DNA of 28,686 nt. It comes from Mycoplasmoidaceae bacterium (lineage in GTDB: Bacteria; Bacillota_I; Bacilli_A; Mycoplasmatales; Mycoplasmoidaceae). Numbering within the stretch: position 1 is the first letter of the stretch; the number at the start of each line of letters is the position of its first letter. Under the pieces are notes generated by a model. That model saw only the letters and a program-made list of their open reading frames with translations, did no database searches and was not told the origin of the DNA. This document shows, in pieces, positions 1-7,842 of the stretch. The stretch is taken from NCBI GenBank assembly GCA_024427125.1, contig JAKSVN010000010.1, forward strand, positions 1-28,686, given 5' to 3'. The translations under genes were made by a program, and so were the position numbers.

Positions 1-36
1 GTGCATCACCACTAAATTATAGGGTGTTGCACTTCA
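1..36 (-). mobile_element. Possible insertion sequence end, reading out of the window
   Basis: Read on the minus strand from 36, the sequence begins TGAAGTGCAACACCC. This resembles the outward-facing end at 28635 (TGTAGTGAACCCC), and both start with the TG typical of IS3-family termini. Positions 1-10 and 21-30 also form a nearly perfect inverted repeat (GTGCATCACC / GGTGTTGCAC). No transposase is visible because the element would lie outside the window. An IS30-type end is an alternative. This is inference from a short stretch. Confidence 0.3.
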
Positions 37-49
37 TATGTCACTTTGG

Positions 50-73
50 AAAAAGAGGATTAATCCTCTTTTT
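50..73. terminator. Bidirectional terminator palindrome
   Basis: AAAAAGAGGATT is followed directly by its reverse complement AATCCTCTTTTT, a perfect 24-bp palindrome with T runs on both sides. It overlaps the stop codon of the DUF1846 gene on the minus strand and could also stop transcription entering from the left. Confidence 0.7.
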
Positions 74-1565
74 GTTTTTCAATTGTGTTAGCTGGAATAT
101 ATGAACATGCTTGTTCTGTTATATTTATTCCTAATTTCTTAAAGATTAATTGTTCGGCTTGCATTAGAATACAACTTGCATGAGCTTGTGTTCCTCTTAA
201 TAAAGGCAATTGTTTTAATGCTATAGCAGCAAGCGGGTTAGTCAATGATTGAATTGCTAAGGCTACTAATGCTTCAGATAAGTTTAGTCTTCCTCTATAT
301 CCAAATGAATCATGTTTCATCTTTTTAATTGGATCTAGAACATATGGCGACATCAAATAAATGTCATCTTTAATTTTGCCTAATGTTTTAAGTGCATTAA
401 TAATTGCAGCGGCAGAAGCAGTTAAATCTTTAGATTTCTTACCTGTAACAATTACATTTCTCTTTATTTCAATTGCAACAGTATGTGTTTTAACTTCTTT
501 TTGTTTCTCAAGACATGCTTTTACACACACTCTGTTATCTGCTTTAACATCAGCATCGTGCATTAAGTATTCAGCTTTAGTTATGATTGAATCATCATAT
601 TTACCTAAGAATACATCTTTTAATGCTCCATAATATCTACGCACAATTTCTTTTTGAGCTTCTACTCTACAAAGTCTATCATTTATAATAGCAAAACCAA
701 CCATGTTAACTCCCATATCTGTTGGAGAGTGGTATGGACTACGTCCATACAATTGTTCAAAGATTGCTTTCAATAATGGAAAGCTGGCTATATCTCTATT
801 GTAATTTGTAGCTGTTTCTTTGTAATGTTCAAGATGGAAAGGGTCAATCATATTTCCATCGTTTAAATCTAATGTTGCTGCTTCATAAGCAATATTTACA
901 GGATGTTTAAGCGGTAAATTTCAAACAGGGAATGTTTCATATTTTGCATATCCTGCTTTTTTTCCTCTTAAATGAGCATGATATAGTTGACTTAAACATG
1001 TTGCCATCTTGCCAGAACCAGGTCCTGGAGCTGTAACAATAATTAATTTACGGTGTGTTTCAACATATTCATTTTTACCTAAACCATCTTTAGATAGAAT
1101 TTTGGGTAGATCCTTAGGATAACCTTCAATCTTATAGTGTTTATAAACCTTAACACCCATATTCTTTAACATTCTGCTAAATTCTTTAATATTGGGTGAT
1201 TCTTCGAACATTGAAATGACTACACCACAGATTGGAATACCAATAGATGAATATATACCGATCAGTCTTTCAACTTCAGCTTGATATGATAAGTTAGAAT
1301 CAACTCTAACTTTATTATTAATTAAATCTTGTGCATTAACAGCAATAATTACTTCTGCATCTTTTTTAAATTGCATTAAAAGTTGTAATTTTGCATCACT
1401 ATCAAATCCAGGTAAAACTCTTGCAGCATGTAGATCGTCTACTAATTTGCCACCAAATTCTAGGTAAAGTTTAGAATCAAATTTTTTCACTCTATCCAAA
1501 ATGGCTTTCTTTTGTATTTTTAAATACTTCTTAGTATCGAATCCAAGTTTTTTCATAGATTTCAT
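60..1565 (-). CDS. DUF1846 (UPF0371) family protein
   Basis: The 501-aa product matches the usual length (about 500 aa) and the characteristic N-terminus of DUF1846 proteins (KKLGFDTKKYLKIQ). The TGA at about 921 is a Trp in the family-like stretch ETFPVWNLPLKHPVN. A glycine-rich P-loop-like segment, TAPGPGSGKMATCL (about residues 178-191), suggests nucleotide binding. Lower down are GRSPYHSPTDMGVN and CILMQAEQLIF, both as I recall the family. The biochemical role of the family is not settled, so I assign none. A second ATG at 1556 (MKKLGF) fits the family start about equally well. There is no Shine-Dalgarno sequence; a TATAAT lies about 12 nt before the first ATG. The gene diverges from yigZ across a 40-bp AT-only gap and ends in the palindrome at 50-73. 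Confidence 0.88.
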
Positions 1566-1570
1566 TTTAA

Positions 1571-1600
1571 TATAATAATTATAAATTATTATAATTTTTA
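1571..1600. promoter_or_regulatory. Divergent promoter region, DUF1846 / yigZ
   Basis: This gap is almost purely A/T. On the plus strand TATAAT at 1590-1595 lies 10 nt before the yigZ ATG. On the minus strand another TATAAT lies about 12 nt before the DUF1846 ATG. Neither gene has a Shine-Dalgarno sequence, so both transcripts probably start at or within a few bases of the start codon. Confidence 0.55.
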
Positions 1601-1605
1601 CAATT

Positions 1606-2187
1606 ATGAAAATTTTATCATCTTCAATACAAGCTACTTACACAATTAAAAAATCAAAATTTTATTGTTTTGGTCATTTTGTTAATAACAAAGAAGATGT
1701 AAAAAATCTTATTTCTAAATATAAGAAAGGATATTCTGATGCAAGTCATATTTGTTATGCATATATCTTGGATGACAAGACTTATTATTTAACAGATGGT
1801 GGCGAACCTTCTGGAACAGCTGGGCAACCAATATATACTGCATTACAATCATTCCATTTAAATTACACATTACTTATAGTAATTAGATATTTTGGTGGTA
1901 TTAAGTTTGGCCCAGGACCATTAAGAGCCACATTTAAAGATATAGCTATACAAACATTAAATTTAGCTAAATTAAAAGATTGTCAAATTGCAGATTTGGT
2001 TGAGATAAAAGTTCCATATGACAAAATAAGACAAATCTTGATGACTTTTAGAAATTGTATTTACAAAAAGAAATATGAGAAAGAGTTTGTTTGCATTTGT
2101 TTAGTAGGAAATAAAAAAGACCTTATTAACCAATTGGATCACTTAGATATTAAACCAATATTAATAAAAGAAAATCAAGTAGTTTAA
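1606..2187 (+). CDS. yigZ: YigZ / IMPACT family protein (UPF0029)
   Basis: The 193-aa protein carries the family signature DGGEPSGTAGQPI at residues 64-76 and the second conserved block VIRYFGGIKFGPGPL at about 92-106, where most members have RYFGGIKLGxGGL. Length is typical for bacterial YigZ (about 200 aa). In eukaryotes the IMPACT family modulates GCN1/GCN2 signalling; the bacterial role is poorly defined, with translation-linked functions proposed. The C-terminal part looks like the usual second ferredoxin-like domain but is less conserved. The start is the first ATG, 10 nt after TATAAT and without a ribosome binding site. Its stop codon abuts the stop codon of the convergent kinase gene, with a hairpin centred on both. 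Confidence 0.9.
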   Translation: MKILSSSIQATYTIKKSKFYCFGHFVNNKEDVKNLISKYKKGYSDASHICYAYILDDKTYYLTDGGEPSGTAGQPIYTALQSFHLNYTLLIVIRYFGGIKFGPGPLRATFKDIAIQTLNLAKLKDCQIADLVEIKVPYDKIRQILMTFRNCIYKKKYEKEFVCICLVGNKKDLINQLDHLDIKPILIKENQVV

Positions 2188-2197
2188 CTACTTGATT
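2173..2197. terminator. Shared bidirectional terminator spanning two stop codons
   Basis: AATCAAGTAGTT and AACTACTTGATT form a 25-bp near-perfect palindrome with one central mismatch. It is followed by ATTTTTC on the plus strand and by TTTTC on the minus strand. The yigZ stop (TAA, 2185-2187) and the kinase stop (TAG, complement of 2188-2190) both sit in the loop region, so the terminator is built from the 3' ends of both coding sequences. Confidence 0.75.
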
Positions 2198-2910
2198 ATT
2201 TTTCTTGTTCTTAATGCTTTATCAATTATTTCCATTTCTTGTTCTACCGTTTTATCACTAACATCTATTACTATATATGGAATTCTATATGCAGCACAAA
2301 CAGATGTTAAATATTCAACATAACCTTTGTTCAATAATTTAAAGTATGTTTCATTTTCTTTAAAGTTCTTAATTTCAACAGATCTGTTTCTCTTGTATAG
2401 TCTCTCTAGGAAATGATCTCAATCAAGTTTAAGAATAATATAAAGTTTTGGAGTTCCTATTTCATAGATTAATTGATTTACTTGATCTCTTCATAGTTTT
2501 TCATAATATTCATAAACTGTTGGTTGATCTAACATATTATGGAAAGCAAACAACCTATCTTCAAAAATAGTTCTATCAAATACTTTAACAGCTGGGTTGC
2601 CAGATGTTAAAATACATGCTTTATATCTTTCAAATCTATTTAATAAGAATTGAAGTTGACAAACTGATTCAGCAATAACTTCTCTTTGATACATTTTATC
2701 TAGCAAAATGTTCATTAAATCATTTGGATCAGAACTTAATTCATAAACTGGTTCAAATTTATATTTTTTCACCAATTCTTGAACAATGGTTGATTTACCA
2801 GCTGAAATCATTCCACCAACAGCTATAGCATTAGCTTCTTTTTGTTTTTTATAATTGTGTAAAACACATCTGGTTTTAAAGCGTTTTTTATAGTCTTTAG
2901 GTACTTTCAT
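2188..2910 (-). CDS. Deoxynucleoside kinase (deoxyadenosine/deoxyguanosine kinase type)
   Basis: The 240-aa protein has a P-loop GGMISAGKS at about residues 32-40, a DR(T) motif (FDRTIFEDRLFAFHNM, DR at about 112-113) and a lid-like basic stretch RLYKRNRSVEIKNF. This is the order found in the dNK/dCK family, including the mycoplasma deoxyadenosine kinase. The family phosphorylates deoxyribonucleosides in salvage, which suits an organism with little nucleotide synthesis. The N-terminal extension of about 25 residues before the P-loop strand is also seen in mycoplasma members. Two TGA codons read as Trp (WRDQVNQL and LDWDHFLERL). Substrate specificity cannot be read from sequence alone. The start lies 7 nt after a TATAAT that sits inside a 26-bp palindrome. 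The gene is downstream of the IspD-like gene on the same strand. Confidence 0.88.
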
Positions 2911-2936
2911 ACTTAAAATTATAAATAATTTTAAGT
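2911..2936. promoter_or_regulatory. Palindrome overlapping the kinase promoter
   Basis: ACTTAAAATTAT, two A residues, then ATAATTTTAAGT form a perfect 12-bp inverted repeat. On the minus strand it contains TATAAT (complement of 2918-2923), 7 nt before the kinase ATG. It could be an operator over the -10 box. A weak AT-only hairpin after the IspD-like gene is the alternative. Confidence 0.45.
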
Positions 2937-2942
2937 AAATAG

Positions 2943-3554
2943 TTAAATTGATTTAGCTTTATCTAAATCTTTTCTAAATGTAATTTTTCAGTTTTGTGAT
3001 TTATTAGATGAAATAATAAAATTGCCTTTGGTTGGCTTTGCATTTAAGTAAGTAAACAAATCTCTTCCACATTTATTTTTAGTGGTGTGTTTATAGACAA
3101 AAAATTTACAAAATTGTGGTGTTTGAATGTTATATTGACCAAACCTTAAATCTGACTTGTTGGGTTTGCCCAAATAGCATAATGTTCCATAAGACATTTT
3201 GCTATTTAAAATCTTTAAAATATCTTCGGGTTGTAGATTAATTCTAGCTGCATCATGAATGATGATTTTATCTTGTGCTTTTGGATGAGAAATTGCTCTA
3301 ATACCACATTCAAAAGATTCATTTCTAGTTTTGCCACCAGTAACTATTTTTATCTTTTTACTATCCACTTTTATCAAAGATAAATACTGTTTTGGAACAA
3401 CTAAAATAATTTGTTTGATTTGACTAAAAATTTGAAATAATTCCAGGCCGTATTGGTATATGGGTTTCTTGTTAATTTGTATAAAACATTTAGGTGTTTT
3501 TGAACCTAATCTTTTACCATCTCCAGCTGCTAAAATTATTGCATAATTTGCCAT
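2943..3554 (-). CDS. ispD: IspD/TarI-like cytidylyltransferase
   Basis: The 203-aa protein has the nucleotidyltransferase signature ILAAGDGKRLGSKTPKCF at residues 7-24, GGKTRNES at 73-80, HDAAR at 100-104, a TPQFCKF block and the C-terminal KITFRKDLDKA. These match the order of IspD motifs (LAAGxGxRMG...PKQ, GGxxRxxSV, HDAARP, TPQ.F, KIT..EDL). The family transfers CMP to methylerythritol 4-phosphate (isoprenoid synthesis) or, in TarI, to ribitol 5-phosphate. It is shorter than typical IspD (about 230 aa). The Pro after HDAAR is replaced by Ile. The last part is read through a TGA Trp codon. No other MEP-pathway gene is in the window, so the substrate is open. The start is ATG, 11 nt after a TATAAA on the minus strand, with no ribosome binding site. 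Confidence 0.8.
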
Positions 3555-3602
3555 ATATATAATATTTTATACTTTTTAGATATTTTCCTATACAATTAAA
3601 TA

Positions 3603-3668
3603 GCATAAATTCTTTTTATGCAAAATTAGCATGTGGGAGAGATTTAATCTTTTAGATCGTACCACGTA
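3603..3668 (+). promoter_or_regulatory. rplK-rplA leader with probable L1 autoregulatory site
   Basis: GTGGGAG at 3633-3639 and GTACCAC at 3659-3665 close a stem (ATGTGG with CCACGT, one G-U pair) around a small inner hairpin (AGAT/ATCT). The two strands copy the ribosomal protein L1 site of 23S rRNA, which has GGUGGGAG on one side and AAAUACCACC on the other. L1 repression of its own operon through such mimicry is established in other bacteria. A second small hairpin (GCATAAA/TTTATGC) sits at 3603-3621. I could not identify a convincing promoter further upstream. Confidence 0.65.
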
Positions 3669-3681
3669 GAGAACAACTTAT

Positions 3682-3687
3682 AGGAGG
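3682..3687 (+). promoter_or_regulatory. Strong ribosome binding site of rplK
   Basis: AGGAGG ends 8 nt before GTG at 3696, which decides between two in-frame GTG codons. The one at 3687 overlaps the site and cannot be the start. This is one of the few strong Shine-Dalgarno sequences in the window. Confidence 0.85.
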
Positions 3688-3695
3688 TGTTGCTT

Positions 3696-4157
3696 GTGGC
3701 TAAGGAAAAAACTATAACTAGAGTAGCAATTGTCCACTTAATTGGAGGTCAAGCTAAACCAGGAACTACATTAGCTTCCTACGGTATTAACATGGCTGAA
3801 TTTACTAGACAATTCAACGATAAGACTAAAGACAGAATGGGTGAAGTTGTACCAGTACAAATTACTGCTTACAGTGATAAATCATTCAAATTCATCATTA
3901 AAACTACACCAGCTTCTGTTCTATTAAAGAAGGCAGCTAAAGTTCAAAAAGCTGGTCATAACCAACTTACAGACAAGGTTGCAACCATTTCTAAAGAAGA
4001 AGCAATGAAGATTGCTAAATACAAAATGCCAGATTTAGCTGTGTATGATGAAGAAGCAGCTTTAAGATGTATTGCTGGAACAGCAAAACAAATGGGCATT
4101 AAGATTCAAGGTGTTGATCTTTCACCTAACAAAACTGCTAAGGAAGGTAAGAAATAA
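3696..4157 (+). CDS. rplK: 50S ribosomal protein L11
   Basis: The 153-aa protein has the L11 layout: an N-terminal domain with GGQAKPGTTLASYGINMAEFTRQFN, where the usual text is AGKANPAPPVGPALGxxGxNIMEFCKxFN, and a C-terminal rRNA-binding domain (KAAKVQKAGH, then a late CIAGTAKQMGIKI). L11 forms the base of the GTPase-associated stalk with 23S rRNA. The N-terminal loop is altered: two of the normally invariant prolines are missing and PPVGPALG reads TTLASYG, so the thiostrepton-type site may differ. GTG at 3696 is chosen because of the Shine-Dalgarno spacing and because the protein then starts VAKEKT like other L11 proteins. Its TAA overlaps the ATG of rplA by one base (TAATG), so the two are translationally coupled. 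Confidence 0.96.
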   Translation: MAKEKTITRVAIVHLIGGQAKPGTTLASYGINMAEFTRQFNDKTKDRMGEVVPVQITAYSDKSFKFIIKTTPASVLLKKAAKVQKAGHNQLTDKVATISKEEAMKIAKYKMPDLAVYDEEAALRCIAGTAKQMGIKIQGVDLSPNKTAKEGKK

Positions 4158-4834
4158 TGGCTTTCCATGGTAAAAAGTACACTGCTAACACTAAGTTAGT
4201 AGATAGAACTAAATTCTATTCTGTAAAAGAAGCAGTTGAATTAGCAAAGAAGACATCTACAACTAAGTTTGATGGTGCTATTGATATTGCAATCAAGTTA
4301 AATCTTGATACAACAAAAGCAGAACAACAACTTAGAGGAACAATCGCATTACCACACTATTATGGTAAGAAGATCAGAATTGTAGCTATTACAGATACAA
4401 TCTCTGATGCTCAAGCTAAAGAAATGGGAATAAAAGTTGGTACAACTGACTTAATTAATGAAATTAAGGGTGGATGAATGGACTTTGACTTAATTATTAC
4501 AAGTCCTAAGTTCATGGTTCCACTATCTAAATTAGGTAAAGTATTAGGTCCTAAAGGATTAATGCCTAACCCTAAATTAGGAACAGTTACTCCAAACGTA
4601 TTAGCAGCAGTTAAAGAATTCCAAAAAGGAAAATATAACTACCGTACTGATACTTATGGAAACATCCATATGAAAATTGGTAAGGTTTCTGCTAAAACAG
4701 AAGATGTCGTTGAAAACATTAATGCTCTATTAGACTTTATTAAGTCAAAACGTCCTGCTACAGTTAAGGGTGACTATATTCAAAACATAGCTATCTCTTC
4801 AACAATGGGACCTAGCATTAAGATTGTGAAATAG
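4157..4834 (+). CDS. rplA: 50S ribosomal protein L1
   Basis: The 225-aa protein is full length for L1. It contains the conserved SPKFMVPLSKLGKVLGPKGLMPNPKLGTVT region and the C-terminal NIxALLDFIKSKRPATVKGDYI. An in-frame TGA at 4475 encodes Trp 107 (GGWMDFD), at the position where L1 normally has GW.DFD; this is strong evidence for the UGA=Trp code. L1 forms the mobile L1 stalk and probably represses this operon by binding the leader at about 3630-3668. A hairpin terminator follows at once. The final codons (from about 4773) are duplicated at 24359 and partly at 7726, at the far boundary of and inside the lipoprotein island. Confidence 0.97.
4773..4810 (+). repeat. rplA-tail repeat, copy 1 (within intact rplA)
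   Basis: This 38-bp stretch near the rplA 3' end recurs at 24359-24396 with one mismatch (C to T). A shorter 26-bp version lies at 7726-7751, also with one mismatch. All three copies have the same orientation. It marks the left boundary of the surface-protein island. Confidence 0.85.
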
Positions 4835-4837
4835 AAG

Positions 4838-4859
4838 CAGGCTTGGTGCCTGTTTTTTT
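4838..4859 (+). terminator. Terminator of the rplK-rplA operon
   Basis: CAGGC, a 5-nt loop, GCCTG, then seven T residues. It begins just after the rplA stop codon. Confidence 0.85.
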
Positions 4860-4893
4860 GTTGACAAAGCAATATATATTAAAACAAAGATAA

Positions 4894-4917
4894 AAAAATA
4901 CCCGGTTGGGTATTTTT
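4894..4917. terminator. Bidirectional terminator downstream of paralogue 1
   Basis: AAAAATACCC, loop GGTT, GGGTATTTTT: a 10-bp stem with T runs on either strand. It serves the minus-strand gene ending at 4960. A homologous hairpin at 7778-7799 lies in the same place relative to paralogue 2, which shows that the terminator was duplicated with the gene. Confidence 0.75.
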
Positions 4918-4959
4918 ATTTAGTTTTAAAATTTGTAAATGATATTAAGTTTTGCACTA

Positions 4960-7416
4960 TTAAGCAAGTGTACCAAACATCACTGCTTCTCCTACAGTTT
5001 CTTCCTCTGCAAGCTCTTCTAGTGTCAAGCCATACTTTTTGCATGTTTCTTGTAAAAGTTTCGTTTCTGGGCTTATATCTTTTCTAACTTTTCGATAATT
5101 GTTGAAAATAGCCATAATGCCTGATACTGAACCTATACTTAAAACATTAGAGAATACAGCAACTGAGAATCAAGCAGCTAGATCTTTTCAATCCCCAAAG
5201 TCCTCTGCATAGCTAACTGGATCAATTTCTAATCTTCTAGCTTCTTCGAAGAATTCATATCCAATTCCACCTTCCATTTCGAAATCGTTGTACTTATCGA
5301 ATAAGTCTTTTGCTCATTGCATGCCTTCTTCGCCTTTTTCTTCAATTGTTTTCCTAAAGGCTTGTAATTTTTCGTTGTATTCTTCTGGGTTTATATTACC
5401 TTCATCATCTCATAGAGCAAAGTAGCCTTTATCTTCAGCTAATGCGTCTTTTACTTGATCATATCATTCAGTGGCTTCAAACTCTTTAGATTTATCAGAA
5501 TATTCGCCCATTGGAATAGCTAAGTTATTGTATAAATTATCTCATGAGATATTTGCTGAATAACAGAAAATACCACTTAATGCGCTTATGCCAAGTCCAA
5601 CCATAATTTTAGAGCAATCTGATTGAATAATAGCAGAAGTTAAATATCCAATTGACATAACAGCCATAGCGTCTGCATTAACAGACATTAAAAGTGATAA
5701 TCCCGCCAAAACATTTGCAGTGTGATCATATTGCCCATATTTTTGGTCAAGATAAATATGAGAATCTTTATATGCCTTGTTAAAGTTTTGGTTAACTGTA
5801 CCAAAGAAATTTATAGACAGTGGTAAATTCTTAGCTTCTAGTTTATCTGGTAGTGTGTATGCACTTGAATTAGATTGACCGTGTTGTTGTCATTGTTCTT
5901 CGTTTCTATATCAAGCATTAAATTGGCTTGTAACAATGACTACACCATTAGTTTGATCGTTTGTAAGAGTAATTGTGTCATTTAAGTCACAATATTTTAC
6001 AAACTTTTCAGCCAAATTTTGTGGTTCATAATTGTCTTGATTAACAATGTTAATAAGTTCTTTCAAACTGTAATCGTTAGTTCCATCTGTAATGCGAATA
6101 CCAGTGTAAGAAAGTTGTTGCATAGTGATTGTTTGTGGCTCACCAAATTTTGTTTGGTCTGCAAACATAAATCCATCGTATCATGCATCTCCATCCTTAA
6201 AATAAAGTTTAATAGATGCACCATTATTTGCTGCAGCATTAAAGTATGTATTCTTTAATTGGCTTTGTTCACTATCATCACCTTCTGTTGAAGTGTTTAG
6301 CATAGAATAATTTGTAATTTTTATGTTATCTTTGATCAAATCAAGAACATCATCTATATCATGGCAATTGTCTAATTGATCCATTTTTTTAGCATAATCT
6401 TCATTAGCATCTACTAAATGAGCTGTTGCATCTTCTTTTTCATTTGTGTCAACTCAATAATTGCTTACAATCGTTCAGTCAATCTTAGCTGAATATTCAT
6501 TTTTTTCTGCATTTGATTCTACACCCTTGAAAACTGGAGTAAGTTTATATCCAGGGATCATATCTTCAGAAAATTGTGCAGATTGTCTTGTTTCCTTGTT
6601 GTAACAATCAAACATAGTATTCATTGTTGAAGCATCAATGACACTATCAACTACAAGTTTTTGTGAAGATACTAATTTGTTTAATCTATTAGCTTCTCCA
6701 TCAGATGCGTTTTTAAAAGTGAAAGAATAGTTTCCTATGAATTCGTTCAAACGCATTGTTCCTGCAAGTTTAGCAATAACAGCGTTCACATTGTCAAAGC
6801 AAGAAATTAATTGTGTCTTTGCTTTAAGCACGCCACCAAGAATATCATTAGAATAATTTTCTTTTAAATTGTTAATCATATTGCTATATGATTCTGTTGC
6901 TTTTGTAATAATTTCATCAATGACATCTCTATCAAAGAAGTGGTTAGTCATATAAGTTTTAAAACTCTTAACCATACCATTGAACATTTCTTGTACTTCA
7001 TTTCAATTAGCTCTTGATTCACGTGTTAATACTACACCTTTTGCTAAACCTTTATTTATGTCTTTTGTTATAGCTAATAATGCTGATGTAGCTGAATAGT
7101 AAGTATTAGCACTATTTGATTGTTTAACAGCATTATCTAAACCGTTGAATTGTCTAGTTAACTTAGCCATTCTAGCTTCTTTATCTTCAACACGTTCTGC
7201 ATCTAACTCAGCTGAATATGCATTCAGCAAGTTTGTCTTCATTTTGTTGTATTGTGCTTTGTCAAGACCATACGTTTGGTCAATGTTAAGTGGATTATTA
7301 TGTTTAACATTTTGTGTCAATACAATTGCTAATGGTGTAGCAACTGCTGCTGCTCCTAATAATCCAGCACCAGCACCTATCATAATTTTGTGTTTCTTTT
7401 GAAGTTGTTTTTTCAT
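4960..7416 (-). CDS. Membrane-anchored surface protein, tandem paralogue 1
   Basis: The 818-aa protein is read through several TGA Trp codons. I do not recognise a family. A basic N-terminus precedes a hydrophobic segment at about residues 12-34 (MIGAGAGLLGAAAVATPLAI) without a lipobox Cys, so it is an uncleaved anchor or signal peptide. A large polar region (35-560) follows. Three hydrophobic segments lie at about 567-592, 604-622 and 745-771, separated by an acidic stretch with a degenerate EF-hand-like loop (DDEGNINPEE). The charged tail has about 47 residues. The codons for about 417-501 lie in a 347-bp block identical in all three paralogues. The start has a good ribosome binding site (AAGGAG at 7423-7428) and a TATAAT at 7446-7451 (minus strand). 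The size, anchor and amplification suggest a cell-surface antigen or adhesin, which is inference. Confidence 0.85.
5844..6190 (-). repeat. Identical 347-bp block, copy 1
   Basis: This block appears letter for letter identical to 8742-9088 and 11318-11664, while the rest of the three genes has many substitutions. It encodes about 115 residues, including FGEPQTITMQQLSYTGIRI and the NSSAYTLPD region before the membrane segments. Confidence 0.9.
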
Positions 7417-7486
7417 TTTGTACTCCTTTTTGTTAATATATCATTATTATATATATTTATTTTTTAATGTAATAGTTTTGTTTTTA

Positions 7487-7725
7487 TTCTTCTGGGGTCT
7501 ATAATACCCAGAAGAAGGGTTGGAAGCTTCTTCCGGCAAAAATTATAAGACTTTCCACTTCCTCTATAGCTTCGTCTTTTTCAATTTTTTCTATAACGAG
7601 ACATTTATTATTCAAGTCATGTTCACGCTTCAATATCCTTCACTATATCAAATCAAGCACCACATTCTAACTTTTTTAGATTTTTCAGCATATTTTGAAA
7701 ATGTACATGCACCACAACCCGCTAA
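7487..7725 (-). pseudogene. Decayed remnant of a paralogue-3-type gene (C-terminal part)
   Basis: Positions 7487-7634 match 10388-10536, the end of paralogue 3 and the hairpin after it, with few differences. The equivalent of the stop codon has changed from TAA to CAA. The match then jumps to about 10923-10985 and again to about 11053-11080, so two internal segments of roughly 386 and 67 bp are missing. The remnant ends abruptly where the rplA-tail copy begins at 7726. It cannot encode a useful product. It shows that a full paralogue-3-type gene once stood between paralogues 1 and 2. Confidence 0.85.
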
Positions 7726-7751
7726 ATTCAAAACATAGCTATTTCTTCAAC
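7726..7751 (+). repeat. rplA-tail repeat, copy 2 (partial, internal)
   Basis: ATTCAAAACATAGCTAT, one mismatch, then TCTTCAACA: 25 of 26 bases equal to 4778-4803 at the end of rplA. It sits just before the terminator of paralogue 2, exactly as the real rplA tail sits before the terminator of paralogue 1. Confidence 0.8.
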
Positions 7752-7777
7752 ATCTGAGTTTAAATTTATAAAAACAA

Positions 7778-7799
7778 AAATACCCCAATTGGGGTATTT
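7778..7799. terminator. Bidirectional terminator downstream of paralogue 2
   Basis: AAATACCCCAA followed directly by TTGGGGTATTT forms a perfect 22-bp palindrome. It is homologous to the hairpin at 4894-4917, with an extra G-C pair. Confidence 0.75.
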
Positions 7800-7842
7800 C
7801 TGTTTATTTTTAGTTTTAAAATTTGTGATGCATTTACTATGC

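Larger units (their letters stand above)
7417..7842. other. Gap between paralogues 1 and 2: promoter, gene remnant, rplA-tail copy, terminator
   Basis: From right to left on the minus strand, this 426-bp stretch holds the terminator of paralogue 2 (7778-7799), a partial rplA tail (7726-7751), a decayed paralogue-3-type 3' end (about 7487-7725), and the promoter and ribosome binding site of paralogue 1 (7423-7451). No intact gene is present. Confidence 0.8.

Noticed and set aside
361..633. Plus-strand ORF of 90 codons inside the DUF1846 gene
   Set aside because: It is antisense to a well-conserved gene, with no ribosome binding site and no recognisable product.
3687..3695. GTG at 3687 as the rplK start
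   Set aside because: It overlaps the AGGAGG itself. GTG at 3696 has correct spacing and gives the normal L11 N-terminus.
4861..4890. TTGACA at 4861 as a plus-strand promoter
   Set aside because: No -10 box lies at a proper distance and no plus-strand gene follows.
6019..6258. Plus-strand ORFs repeated at 6019, 8917 and 11493 that look like a conserved small gene
   Set aside because: They are antisense to the identical 347-bp block. Their conservation is explained by the block itself.
7520..7738. Plus-strand ORF of 72 codons between paralogues 1 and 2
   Set aside because: It lies across the pseudogene remnant and the rplA-tail copy, so it is an artefact of decayed antisense sequence.
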